The notes under the pieces are model-generated. The model did not search any database. It was not told the DNA's origin and saw nothing but the letters and a program-made list of their open reading frames with translations. A stretch of DNA of 64,000 nt, taken from contig DASUBU010000154.1 of NCBI GenBank assembly GCA_035763125.1, positions 1 through 64,000 of the forward strand, in the 5' to 3' direction. A program made the position numbers and the translations under genes. Below are positions 25,070-33,467 of this stretch, in pieces. Origin of the DNA: SMAG-U1939 sp035763125. Lineage in GTDB: Bacteria; Chloroflexota; Ktedonobacteria; Ktedonobacterales; JADMIN01. Position 1 is the stretch's first letter, and each line of letters begins with the position of its first letter.

Positions 25070-26122
25070 CTAGCGACGCGTGCCTGTGGGCTGGCGCTGC
25101 TGGCCGCCGAACCTCGGCCAGTACCCGCGGACCTGGCGGCCGCTGGCCGTCTCGCGCGTAGTCTGGGCATTCCAGCGGCGCTGCCACAGGCCGAAATAGG
25201 TCGCGACCGCCGAGACGATCACGCCGAAGCCGAACGCGCGGAGGCGGCGCCCGGTCACACTGGCCGTTTGGCCGGCTGTGCTCAGAGCGGAGCTGGTGCG
25301 CGCGCCTGTGCTCTGGACGAATCCCGTCACAGGTGCCGTGAGCGCGGTCAGCCGGGAAGCCTGCACCTTGCGCTTCGCGGGGGTTTGACGCGCACGAGCC
25401 CTCACGAACCGGGCGCGGGTGCCGTACCACATGCCAGTGAGCCGCTCGCCGGCGCGCGCGGTCATCCCCGGCCGCTTTCGGGCGCCGGTTGTGGCCATGG
25501 TGCGCATCCAGGTGTCGCGCACGCGGTCGAGCGCGGCGCTCACCGCATCGCTCGCATCATCGAGGGCATCTCGCACGGAGTCACTGGTACGCGACGCGAG
25601 TGTCCCCATGTTGGCGCCTGCCAGGACGGTGGCCGCCTTCGCCTTGCCGGTCAGGCCGCTCGCGGAGTACTTCGCCGAACGCACGCCGCGCCTGAAGCGC
25701 CTGCGCGCCTTGGTCGTCGCTCTGCGGCCAGTCAGATCGTTCCACTGGCGGCGCGCACCGCTGGCAAGCGTATTAACGGTGCTGAGGATCGCAGGCCGCT
25801 GCCGGCGCCGGGCGATCAGCACAGCGGTAGTAGCGCCGACTGCCGCCGGCACCAGCGCCGCTGGCACATACCACCAGCGGAACCAGCCTGTCCGCTGCTC
25901 TTGCATGAGGTCGGTCATATCCGGCGTTGCACCGGCTGGTGGCAAGCTGCCCATCTCGACCGTGACGACCTCGACCTGCGCCACCGGTTCGCCTAGCTCG
26001 CCAAGCAGAGCCTCGGACGGCAGATCCATCCCCTGCTCGCCCGCCGTCTCCTGCGCGAACTGATCGCCAGGCGTCTGGCCTGGATAGAAGTCGCCGGTGC
26101 CGCTACGTCCCGCCGCACTCAT
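25070..26122 (-). CDS. Basic, Ala/Arg-rich membrane-anchored protein of unknown function
   Basis: A 350-residue protein. The N-terminal 75 residues are acidic and probably disordered. A single strong hydrophobic helix (WYVPAALVPAAVGATTAVLIA) follows at about 85-105, then a long region rich in Arg, Lys, Ala and Thr with RRR clusters. A second weak hydrophobic segment near FGFGVIVSAVATYFGLW comes close to the C-terminus. No family was recognised. The ATG at 26122 has AAGGAGGAG, a very strong site. The basic C-terminal half may contact nucleic acid or the inner membrane surface; this is inference. Confidence 0.6.
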   Translation of the reverse strand: MSAAGRSGTGDFYPGQTPGDQFAQETAGEQGMDLPSEALLGELGEPVAQVEVVTVEMGSLPPAGATPDMTDLMQEQRTGWFRWWYVPAALVPAAVGATTAVLIARRRQRPAILSTVNTLASGARRQWNDLTGRRATTKARRRFRRGVRSAKYSASGLTGKAKAATVLAGANMGTLASRTSDSVRDALDDASDAVSAALDRVRDTWMRTMATTGARKRPGMTARAGERLTGMWYGTRARFVRARARQTPAKRKVQASRLTALTAPVTGFVQSTGARTSSALSTAGQTASVTGRRLRAFGFGVIVSAVATYFGLWQRRWNAQTTRETASGRQVRGYWPRFGGQQRQPTGTRR

Positions 26123-26200
26123 CTGAATCTCCTCCTTTGCCGTCGGTATCACTGGGTGCCGTGTCTTCGCTATTTCAAACCTCTCGCAGCGTCGCATGTT

Positions 26201-27871
26201 TCATGCCGTCTGGACTGTTGAGGAGCCGCCATCATGCTCTAACCGGCCGCCTTCGAGCAGCCAGCGCTCGCCGCCGAAGCGGCGCATGAACCAGCGATCG
26301 TGCGTCACCACCAGCACCGGACCCAGGAACTCGCGCACCGCCACCTCGAAAGCCTCCAGCACGTCCAGGCTAAGATAGTTCGTCGGCTCATCCAGCACCA
26401 GCGCGTTGGGTCGCTCGGCCACCAGCCTCGCGATCTCCAGCTTGCGCCGCTGGCCCATGCTGAGCGCACCGACCGGCTTGTCCAGGTCGTCCAGCCGGAA
26501 GAGGCCGTTGCCCAGGATGCTCGCCACCAGTGTCCCTTCCGGACCAGTCAGTCCCTCACGATAGGCCTGCAAAAGCGTTTGGCCTGGCGCGAGTGGCCGC
26601 GGCTCCTGTGGCAGATAGCCGATGCCTGTGCCGGGAGCCAGGCGCACGCTGCCGTCGTCTGGCGCCTCCAGCCCCAGCAGCAGGCGCAGCAGCGTCGTCT
26701 TGCCGGCGCCGTTCGGCCCGGCCAGGATCACTCGTGCATCAGGCGGCAGCGCGAAGCTGACACCGGCAAAGAGCGTGCGCCCGCCGTAGTGCTTGGCGAG
26801 GTTCTCAGCGCGGATTACCGTGCGTGAGGCAGGTTGCTCACCCTGAAAGCGCGGCGCGAAACGCAGCGGCTTGGGCGGCTTCTCGATGGGATGGGCCTCC
26901 AGCCGCGCGAGCCGCTCCTGGGCGGCGCGGACGTTGCGCGAGACGGTGCGCGCGACCTGCTCGCCCTTGAAATTGTAGAGTGACTTGTCGTTATCTGTGG
27001 GGCGGCGATGGTGGCCGACCTGCTGGGACTCCACGCGGACTCGCCGGCGCAGCTCCGCGATCTCCTGCTGCTGACGGTCGTAGGCCTCATGGCGAGTGGC
27101 AAGCTCGGCCGCGCGGGCGGCGGCGTAGGCGTCGTAGTCGCCCTCATAGCGCCGCAGCTCGTGCGTATAATCGTCAATCGCGAGGATGCGGTTGACCGTG
27201 CGGTTGAGGAACTCGCGATCGTGCGAGACGGTCAGCAGCGCACCGGGATAGCCCGCGAGGAAGCTTTCAAGCCACGCCAGCGCGCCGGCATCCAGGTGAT
27301 TGGTCGGCTCGTCCAGCAGGAGCACATCCGGCGCGCTCAAGAGCAGGGCCGCCAACCCCACACGCGCCTTCTCTCCGCCGGAGAGTGTGACGACCTTCCG
27401 CTCGCTCGGCAGGTACGCGAGGTCGAGGCCAGCCAGCACGGCCTCGATGCGATGCTCCAGCTCGTAGCCACCACGATCCTGGAAGCGCGTGGCAAGCGCC
27501 CCATATTCATCGAGCAATACAGCAGGGTCGTCAGGCGGGGGAGTCGCCGCCAGCCGCGCCTCCAGCTCGCGCATACGCGCCTCGATGCGCCGCAGATCGC
27601 CGACGGCCTCCGCGATCAGGTCGGCGATGGTGCTGCCGGTGAACGGGGGCGTGGACTGCGGCAGATAGCCAAGCGTGACAGAGGGCGCTCGCGTCAGCGT
27701 TCCGGCGTCGGCGCTCTCGCGGCCGGCGAGAATGCGCAACAGGGTCGTCTTGCCAGCGCCGTTGGCTCCCACCAGCCCGGCGCGCTCGCCGCGCTCCAGG
27801 GCAAAGCTGACGTCGCACAGGACATCTGCGGGGCCGAAAGACTTTGAGAGATGCATGACCTGCAACAGCAT
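26201..27871 (-). CDS. ABC-F family ATPase
   Basis: A 556-residue soluble ATPase with two nucleotide-binding domains and no membrane helices. Walker A sequences are GANGAGKTTLLRI and GPNGAGKTTLLRL. Signature motifs are LSGGEKARVGLA and LSMGQRRKLEIA; the second departs from LSGGQ. The P-site tRNA interaction motif linker lies between, with many charged residues (YDRQQQEIAELRRRVR). ABC-F proteins act on ribosomes: translation factors (EttA, Uup) or antibiotic-resistance target protectors. The class cannot be fixed here. The ATG at 27871 has GAGG upstream. Confidence 0.88.
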   Translation of the reverse strand: MLLQVMHLSKSFGPADVLCDVSFALERGERAGLVGANGAGKTTLLRILAGRESADAGTLTRAPSVTLGYLPQSTPPFTGSTIADLIAEAVGDLRRIEARMRELEARLAATPPPDDPAVLLDEYGALATRFQDRGGYELEHRIEAVLAGLDLAYLPSERKVVTLSGGEKARVGLAALLLSAPDVLLLDEPTNHLDAGALAWLESFLAGYPGALLTVSHDREFLNRTVNRILAIDDYTHELRRYEGDYDAYAAARAAELATRHEAYDRQQQEIAELRRRVRVESQQVGHHRRPTDNDKSLYNFKGEQVARTVSRNVRAAQERLARLEAHPIEKPPKPLRFAPRFQGEQPASRTVIRAENLAKHYGGRTLFAGVSFALPPDARVILAGPNGAGKTTLLRLLLGLEAPDDGSVRLAPGTGIGYLPQEPRPLAPGQTLLQAYREGLTGPEGTLVASILGNGLFRLDDLDKPVGALSMGQRRKLEIARLVAERPNALVLDEPTNYLSLDVLEAFEVAVREFLGPVLVVTHDRWFMRRFGGERWLLEGGRLEHDGGSSTVQTA

Positions 27872-28590
27872 GCGGCAACCTCGAATCTAGCGCATGTGCG
27901 CGTGGGAGGCGCCGGGGCGATCGTGGGCGGACTAGCAGGCCGGATGGCGAAGCATGCAAGACGCGCAGGAGTAAATGCGGTCAGTCAGGTGCACGAGATC
28001 GCCGGCAGCGGCCCGAGCGGACAATGAGCGTGCCCCGGCTCGGTCATGTGAGGGAAGCGCCGGCGTTGAGGAGGAAGCGCGGAGGGCCGCGGCGCACGGA
28101 TGCAATACAGCGAGAGAGGCGCCGCCAGCGCGATACGATATGTTGGTCGCGCTCGTCATCAGCCGGGCAGATCAGGCAATCTTCACGTCGCACCTCCGGC
28201 GCATAGTGTATCGCGCGGCCGTCCGCGAGCGCAACATCCTGCGGAGGGGCAGTCACCTAGCTGGCGGTTGGAAACCGCGCCTGGAGCGACTGTGGCTGCC
28301 AACTCCGCCTGCGCGGACGGGGGGACACGGTGGGTCATTGAACGGCCCTGGGGGGCAGCAGGTAAACGGCCCCGGCAGGGCCTTCGGGGAGTCGGGGCGA
28401 GAGTTCCGGTAGCGAACCGAGAAGCCGCAGAGGCGGCACTTCAAAACGTTCTTGTGCTGTTCCACGGCATGGAGACCGTACACATGCACCGTGTTTGCCG
28501 ATATCACACTCCAAATAAGGCCGAATGAGAACGCATCCACCCCTTCACTGCAAGAGATGGATGCGATGCACAATAGGCATTTCAAGCGAA
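27872..28590. other. Gap without confident gene, containing palindromic repeats
   Basis: No convincing gene is seen in this 719-nt stretch. A possible minus-strand frame at 28044-28256 (GTG start, no Shine-Dalgarno) contains one CLIC pair, but I do not trust it. Two small palindromes (GCGGTT-GGA-AACCGC and TCCGC-CTGC-GCGGA) lie at about 28264-28317 and look like interspersed repeat arms. Everything else is unassigned. Confidence 0.4.
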
Positions 28591-28666
28591 TGGCGGGGCT
28601 GACAGGATTCGAACCTGCGACACATGGTTTAGGAAACCAACGCTCTATCCCCTGAGCTACAGCCCC
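28591..28666 (-). tRNA. tRNA-Arg (anticodon CCU)
   Basis: A 76-nt cloverleaf including an encoded CCA. The acceptor arm GGGGCTG pairs with CAGCCCC, the T-arm reads GCAGG-TTCGAAT-CCTGT, and the D-arm is GCTC/GAGC. The anticodon loop TTCCTAA carries CCT (read CCU), which decodes AGG arginine. The first base pair of the anticodon stem is a T-T mismatch, but the rest is sound. Confidence 0.9.
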
Positions 28667-28732
28667 ATAGCAACGCCTTCAGTATACCCAACTGTGCGGG
28701 GTGGGGGCAAATGCCTGGCAAGCGCAGCCGTA

Positions 28733-28741
28733 TGCTATACT
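28733..28741 (+). promoter_or_regulatory. Extended -10 promoter for nrdR
   Basis: TGcTATACT lies about 80 nt before nrdR, in the space after the divergent tRNA gene. Confidence 0.5.
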
Positions 28742-28820
28742 GCGCGCAAGAACCGCGCGGTCACGGGCGCGGTATGGTAAGGAACCCTCCGCGACGTTTC
28801 TGGAGAGCAATGATCAGCCG

Positions 28821-29345
28821 ATGAAGTGCCCCTACTGCGGGTTCGTCGAGTCCCGCGTAACCGACTCGCGCGATCAGGGCGGCGTGATCCACCGGCGACG
28901 CCGCTGCGAACGCTGCCACCAGCGTTTCAGCACCGTCGAACGGGTGGTGCTGCCGGAGCTGATGGTGGTCAAGCGCGATGGTCGGCGCGAGCCTTTCAGC
29001 CGCGAGAAGATCCACATGGGGCTGCGGCTGGCCTGCCAGAAGCGGCCGATTCCGGTTGGCCAGCTCGAAGCGCTGGTCGAAGATCTCGAGAACGAGCTCT
29101 ATAAGCTGGGTCAGGCCGAGATCGAGTCGCGCGTTATCGGCGAGCTGGTGATGGATCGCCTGCGCAAGCTCGACGACATTGCTTACATCCGCTTCGCGAG
29201 TGTCTACCGCTCGTATCCCGACATCCAGGCCATGCGGCAGGAGATGGACCGCCTGCTGACCAGCGACCAGGCGACGACCAACGGCTCGGCGAAGCCGGCG
29301 GCTGCGACCTCCCCCTCCGCCAAGCCGTCCGGCAGCGGGAAGTAG
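28821..29345 (+). CDS. nrdR: Ribonucleotide reductase repressor NrdR
   Basis: A 174-residue NrdR. The N-terminal zinc ribbon MKCPYCG plus CERCHQRF supplies four Cys. The ATP cone spans about 50-140 and carries VVKRDGRREPFSREKI and the KLDDIAYIRFASVYR end. It senses ATP/dATP and binds NrdR boxes to repress ribonucleotide reductase genes, none of which is visible here. The usual NrdR is about 150 residues; this one has an extra Ala/Ser/Pro-rich tail. The ATG at 28821 has GGAGAG upstream. Confidence 0.92.
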   Translation: MKCPYCGFVESRVTDSRDQGGVIHRRRRCERCHQRFSTVERVVLPELMVVKRDGRREPFSREKIHMGLRLACQKRPIPVGQLEALVEDLENELYKLGQAEIESRVIGELVMDRLRKLDDIAYIRFASVYRSYPDIQAMRQEMDRLLTSDQATTNGSAKPAAATSPSAKPSGSGK

Positions 29346-29373
29346 TAGCCGTATCTCGCGGCAGTAGCGGCTG

Positions 29374-30228
29374 TCAGGCTATCGGTGGGATGGCGCCGCT
29401 CGCCGAGGCGAGCGAGAGCAGCGTCGTGTTGTCTGCATCATCCACCACCGCGACCGACACTCCGCGCTTTTCGAAGAGCGTCGGCACGGCGAAGACGGCG
29501 GTGGCGTCGCGGCCTTCGATATGGGCGCCGTACGCGAAGAACGCCCAGCAGTCTTCACGCCAGTGGTCGCGCAGCGCGTTCAGATGCAGCGCCAGCTCGA
29601 GATAGTGTGGCGTGCGGCGCAGCTTGCGCTCTAGCTCGTCCCAATCCAGCGCGACGCGCGCGCAGGTAGGATCGAGGCGCAGGCGCGCGGCTCGCAGCAG
29701 TCGCTTCTCCATCTGCGCGCCGGCCCAGCCGAACTCCGGCGAGAGCACCCACAGCCCCAGTACTTCCGCCGCGATCGCCAGCAGTACCCACGGCGCGGCG
29801 ATGATAGCCCCCGCCCAATACTCACTCGCACCCCAGCCGAGCAGCGTGAGCGCGAGCAGCACGACCGCGCGGAGCACCGAGCGCCGCGAGATATTCGAGA
29901 TGCGGCCGCCCAGGCAGGCGCAGGGGCGTTCGGGTGCGATGCGCCAGGCTAGCGCAAGATAGCCGACGAAGCCGAGCGCGAAGACCGTCGCCACGCGCAT
30001 CGCCCAGGCGCGCTCCGGCGGCAAGAGCAGCAGCACCGCGACGATGATTTCGCCCACGCCGGTCGCCAGATGCGCCGCCTGCGCCTGGCTTGGATTGCGC
30101 AGGATCTTGCCCAGCGCCGAGCGCGTCGCCAGCGCTCGCGCCTGCGGCGACGCCACCTTCCACACCCCCGCCCACCCCAACAGCATGCCGACGACCAGCG
30201 CCTGCACCGCCGCGATCCGCTCGACCAT
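29374..30228 (-). CDS. MauE/DoxX-like membrane protein with extra soluble domain
   Basis: A 284-residue protein. The first 150 residues have four to five hydrophobic helices with the MauE-like CACLGGRISNISRRSVLRAVVLL loop, whose two Cys could be redox-active. The C-terminal 110 residues are soluble, with few clear motifs, and seem to be an extra domain. MauE proteins help form disulfides in methylamine dehydrogenase; here that role is unlikely without the partner genes. The ATG at 30228 has GGGGGCTGGAG close by. Confidence 0.65.
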   Translation of the reverse strand: MVERIAAVQALVVGMLLGWAGVWKVASPQARALATRSALGKILRNPSQAQAAHLATGVGEIIVAVLLLLPPERAWAMRVATVFALGFVGYLALAWRIAPERPCACLGGRISNISRRSVLRAVVLLALTLLGWGASEYWAGAIIAAPWVLLAIAAEVLGLWVLSPEFGWAGAQMEKRLLRAARLRLDPTCARVALDWDELERKLRRTPHYLELALHLNALRDHWREDCWAFFAYGAHIEGRDATAVFAVPTLFEKRGVSVAVVDDADNTTLLSLASASGAIPPIA

Positions 30229-30439
30229 CTCCAGCCCCCTGCGCTTGCCCCATGCCGAGCCGATTCTAGCACAAGTGCGGGCCAGCGGCGAGAGACACAG
30301 CCGGGAGAGTCACCACAGAGTACAGCGCACAGATGAGCAGCCGGGAGACGCCCACCGCGCGAACATCTGGCTCCCATTGCAGGGCGCCGGTTGCCTGGAG
30401 CGCAAATGGACCGGGAACGTAAACAGCTGGTGGACGAAC

Positions 30440-31540
30440 TCACGTGGCGCGGGCGAGGCCAGCCTCGCGCCCGCGCAGGAACACCGTGCGCACCATGTCG
30501 TCGGTAGCTTCGGATGCCGGCATGTGCGCAAGACGTTGCCAGACGGCGTAATACAGCGCGCGGCGATAACGCACGTAGTCAAGGAAGCCCTGCCAGCGGA
30601 TGATGGCTGGCCACGTCGTTGGCGCGCCGACAGTCGCGCCAAACCCGGCCAGCCGGATAGGGGGAAACCACCTGTCGCGAGACGCTGCCTGGCGCAGTGC
30701 ACGATGCTCCAGCACCAGGGCAGCAAGGAGACCACCTAGCAGCGCCAGCACCGGCAGCAGCCCGTTGAGGTCCAGGGCGTAGAGCATCGCCGTCAATCCG
30801 GACGTGCCAGCACTGCCGGACGTGTAATTCGAGATCATGTGGTCAAGGGCGACTATCACGTACGCGCCCAGTGGCAGCAGCCACACCCAGCGCCGCCTCC
30901 GATACAGGAAAGCGAAGCCGATGGCCAGCCCGACCAGCGCGGTCCATCCCGTATGGCTCAGGACAGGCTCAACGCCTTGCCCGAGCGTGGGGAAGAAGTA
31001 GCTCCAGGGCGCCGCCGCGCTCCACCCATCGCCGCCAATGCGTCGAAACATCGCGTCCTCATGGAACGCGAAGCCGGAGCCGACCGCGCAGCCGAGCAGG
31101 AGTCCGTCGCTGGCCGCGTGCTGCCAGGTGCCGCGGCGGGCGGCAAAGGCGAAGAAGAGCAGGATCGGAAGCGCTTTGAGTGCCTCCTCTGTCAGCGGAA
31201 CCCAGAAGGCGTATACCATGGGGCTGTCCAATCCGAGCGCCGCCGCCACGGGCTGGCCAACCATGACAGAGAGCGCTACCACAGGATACAGGCCGACGAA
31301 CCAGAACGACACCAGCATCGAGAGCGGGACTGTACGTGTCCAGGACGTGGCCAGCAGCATCCAGAGGAAGACGTAGAGCATCTGCGCCAGCTCTTGCGTG
31401 ACCTGCTCTGCCCTGCCAGCGACGAAAAAGGGGAGCTGAAGGACGAAGACGAGGACGGTGAGCAGTAGCCCAACACGCGCCACAAGCCCCCAGGGAATGC
31501 GCCGCGCCGCCGAGGTCCAGGATGCTATGGCGGTTGACAT
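30440..31540 (-). CDS. PrsW-type intramembrane metalloprotease
   Basis: A 366-residue multi-pass membrane protein with eight or so helices. The conserved PrsW metal-binding motifs are visible: PLTEEALKALP (EExxK), FAFHEDAMF and ALDHMISNY. PrsW-like proteases cut membrane proteins such as anti-sigma factors, and relatives act on antimicrobial peptides. The ATG at 31540 is preceded by AAGGAGG. The gene is the last of a minus-strand cassette following a Cys/Gly-rich protein by 40 nt and a lipoprotein. The substrate may be one of these neighbours; that is inference. Confidence 0.72.
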   Translation of the reverse strand: MSTAIASWTSAARRIPWGLVARVGLLLTVLVFVLQLPFFVAGRAEQVTQELAQMLYVFLWMLLATSWTRTVPLSMLVSFWFVGLYPVVALSVMVGQPVAAALGLDSPMVYAFWVPLTEEALKALPILLFFAFAARRGTWQHAASDGLLLGCAVGSGFAFHEDAMFRRIGGDGWSAAAPWSYFFPTLGQGVEPVLSHTGWTALVGLAIGFAFLYRRRRWVWLLPLGAYVIVALDHMISNYTSGSAGTSGLTAMLYALDLNGLLPVLALLGGLLAALVLEHRALRQAASRDRWFPPIRLAGFGATVGAPTTWPAIIRWQGFLDYVRYRRALYYAVWQRLAHMPASEATDDMVRTVFLRGREAGLARAT

Positions 31541-31580
31541 GATGCCCTCCTTCGGGTAACCCGTCCAGGCCAAGAGACGG

Positions 31581-32180
31581 CTATTCAGACATGAATTGCT
31601 GCAGCCATTGGCCTGACTGCGTGCCGACACCGCCCATCGGAGAGGAGACGTTCTGCTGGATCTGCGGGTTGATCTGCACGCCCACGTTCCCGCTGGAGCT
31701 CACCGAGCCATGTAGCGGGCCTACGTTGCCACTCGCGCTCGCGTTCCAGTTTAGATCCACGATGTTGCCGTGCGGATCAGATCCGGGCGCCGCGCCAGCG
31801 TCGAATCCGGCCGAAACCTTGCCGGAGGCAATGGGAGTGCTACCGACGGGAGTATTCAGGCTCACGCTGGCCGACGCCTCCCCTCCATAGTGGACGCGGC
31901 CATCTGTCCCGAACCAGCCGCCCCCTGGCAGGGGAAAGACCTTGCGCGGATCGCTCTTGCCGTCGTCGCCTGCCGCGCCCCCAGCGCCAGCTGCGGCCGC
32001 GGGAGCCGTGCCCGCCGCCGCGCCGCCCGCGCTCAGGCAGTTTCCCGTCGCACACGCGCAGGTCGCGCACAATCCCGAGCACGCCCCCAGGGCGGGAATG
32101 AACCAGCCGCGCAGCGCCAGTTCGAGCGCAGTGAGGTGCGGAATCATCTGGAGCACTGACATTACATCAACCATGTGCAT
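31581..32180 (-). CDS. Cys-rich/Gly-rich protein of unknown function
   Basis: A 199-residue protein. The first 50 residues carry a hydrophobic helix (ALELALRGWFIPALGA) and then a Cys cluster CSGLCATCACATGNC with five Cys in 15 residues. Residues 60-190 are rich in Gly, Ala, Ser and Asn, with strand-like repeats (ASASVSLN, SASGNVGPLHGSVSSSGNVG). No family recognised. It could be an exported, metal- or disulfide-bearing cell-surface protein or a modified peptide precursor. The ATG at 32180 has GAAGAAGGA upstream; the ORF open to 32249 overlaps the lipoprotein end. Confidence 0.6.
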   Translation of the reverse strand: MHMVDVMSVLQMIPHLTALELALRGWFIPALGACSGLCATCACATGNCLSAGGAAAGTAPAAAAGAGGAAGDDGKSDPRKVFPLPGGGWFGTDGRVHYGGEASASVSLNTPVGSTPIASGKVSAGFDAGAAPGSDPHGNIVDLNWNASASGNVGPLHGSVSSSGNVGVQINPQIQQNVSSPMGGVGTQSGQWLQQFMSE

Positions 32181-32242
32181 CGTCCTTCTTCCATAACGAC
32201 CTGCGAGCGAGGACGCGCCGGGCAGCACTTCTACCCGGTCGC

Positions 32243-33199
32243 CTAGCATTGCTTTGTGAAGGTCGCTGTATACGGATTGGTTTCTGTCGGCTGCTCGACC
32301 TTGAAGATCTCGTAGTAGGTGCCGTTGAGGGAACGACTTGTCAGCGTGTGCCGGATCGTTAACGTGACGGATGTCGCGCCACTGGGGATCTGGAAGGTCG
32401 CGATGGTGCGATCATTGCTGGTCCCGCCATAGAGTCCAAAGTCCGCTTGGTAGCTCCCTGTCGCGGCCGGTCCCGGCGTGACGGATAGCACCGCCTTGAA
32501 CGTGAACACATGCTGAGAGAGCGGTGTGCTACAGTCGAAGGCGGTTGGAGTAAACGAAACATTGACCGAGGTCACTTTCACGACGCACATGAAGGTGAAG
32601 GTGGAAAAGGCCGAGCCGACATCGCTGGGTGCGAGGATGACGAGGCGATTGTTGTAAGACTGACCGCCCCCATCATAGGCGGGCAGTGTCATCGTGTCGC
32701 TCACGGACTGGGTGGTCTGGCCGGGCGCGAAGCTCACGGTGCGAGTCTCCGTCTCGACGCTCTGATTGTGGACCCACTCGTATTTGACAGTTCCGCCCGC
32801 CGTCCCCGCTGGCACAGTGATCGTTCCGGTGAAGGTGAATGCCATGGTTGGCGTGCAGGTGCCGTTGTAGTTACCGGGGCCCGAGTCAATGGTCGCGGCA
32901 CTCACGCTGAAGGGGACCGACGGGGTCGTGCTCGGCGTCGCGGCTCCACCCGAACCGTTCTGCCTGGGTGATGTCGTGCTGCTAGCCATCGCCGTTGCCG
33001 CTGCCGCTGTGCTCGTGGCGCCCATCTCCTGTGTACTCCCGCCCTGCGCGGTCCCTCCTCCCGCTCCCGCGGCTGCGCTTGAGCACGCAGCCAACACGAG
33101 CACTGCCAGTAAGCTCAGACTGAGCATACCGACTGAGAAGAGCCTGCTGTCGCTGGTATGGCGACCGACCTGTCGTCGGGTCTGCGATCCCGATGCCAT
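32243..33199 (-). CDS. Putative lipoprotein with paired Ig-like beta segments
   Basis: A 318-residue protein with an N-terminal lipoprotein signal: basic start, hydrophobic LSLSLLAVLVLAAC, lipobox LAAC then SS. A Thr/Ser/Gly-rich linker follows. Two beta-rich segments come next: the first begins SAATIDSGPGNYNGTCTPTM and contains TFTFTGTITVPAGTAGG; the second begins VNVSFTPTAFDCSTP. Their likeness (Cys spacing and TFTFTG/TFKAVL strands) suggests a duplicated Ig-like domain of the kind common in Ktedonobacteria surface proteins. The ATG at 33199 has GGGAGGAAACAC. It heads the minus-strand cassette. Function unknown; surface exposure is inferred. Confidence 0.68.
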   Translation of the reverse strand: MASGSQTRRQVGRHTSDSRLFSVGMLSLSLLAVLVLAACSSAAAGAGGGTAQGGSTQEMGATSTAAAATAMASSTTSPRQNGSGGAATPSTTPSVPFSVSAATIDSGPGNYNGTCTPTMAFTFTGTITVPAGTAGGTVKYEWVHNQSVETETRTVSFAPGQTTQSVSDTMTLPAYDGGGQSYNNRLVILAPSDVGSAFSTFTFMCVVKVTSVNVSFTPTAFDCSTPLSQHVFTFKAVLSVTPGPAATGSYQADFGLYGGTSNDRTIATFQIPSGATSVTLTIRHTLTSRSLNGTYYEIFKVEQPTETNPYTATFTKQC

Positions 33200-33393
33200 G
33201 TGTTTCCTCCCTTCGACGCGGATGCGCAGAAGCCATCGGCCTCCTGAGCGCAGCGGGGCCACTGAGTGCCCGGCTTCATTGACCGCAAGTGTGCCCGAGA
33301 AGGAACGCAATGAACAGGAAGAGCAGCCCGCAGAACACACAGCTTCGCGCACATTTCTGCCAGGGCGATGAGTAAGCGTCCGCTGGTCGGATG

Positions 33394-33402
33394 TGCTATG
33401 AT
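33394..33402 (+). promoter_or_regulatory. Extended -10 promoter for regulator at 33468
   Basis: TGcTATGAT lies about 66 nt before the start. TATGATA is near-palindromic, so a divergent promoter for the lipoprotein cassette could overlap it. Confidence 0.45.
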
Positions 33403-33467
33403 ACCGCTACTCTGGTTCAGCTCTCAGGACTCCGCGAGGGCTTGCGGAGACCGGAGGGAGGTGCACC

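Noticed and set aside
28044..28256. 70-residue minus-strand frame with a CLIC pair
   Set aside because: GTG start without Shine-Dalgarno, no homologue recalled, and its region is repeat-like.
28257..28590. Possible SRP RNA, tmRNA or RNase P RNA in the gap before the tRNA
   Set aside because: None of the conserved sequences of these RNAs could be matched.
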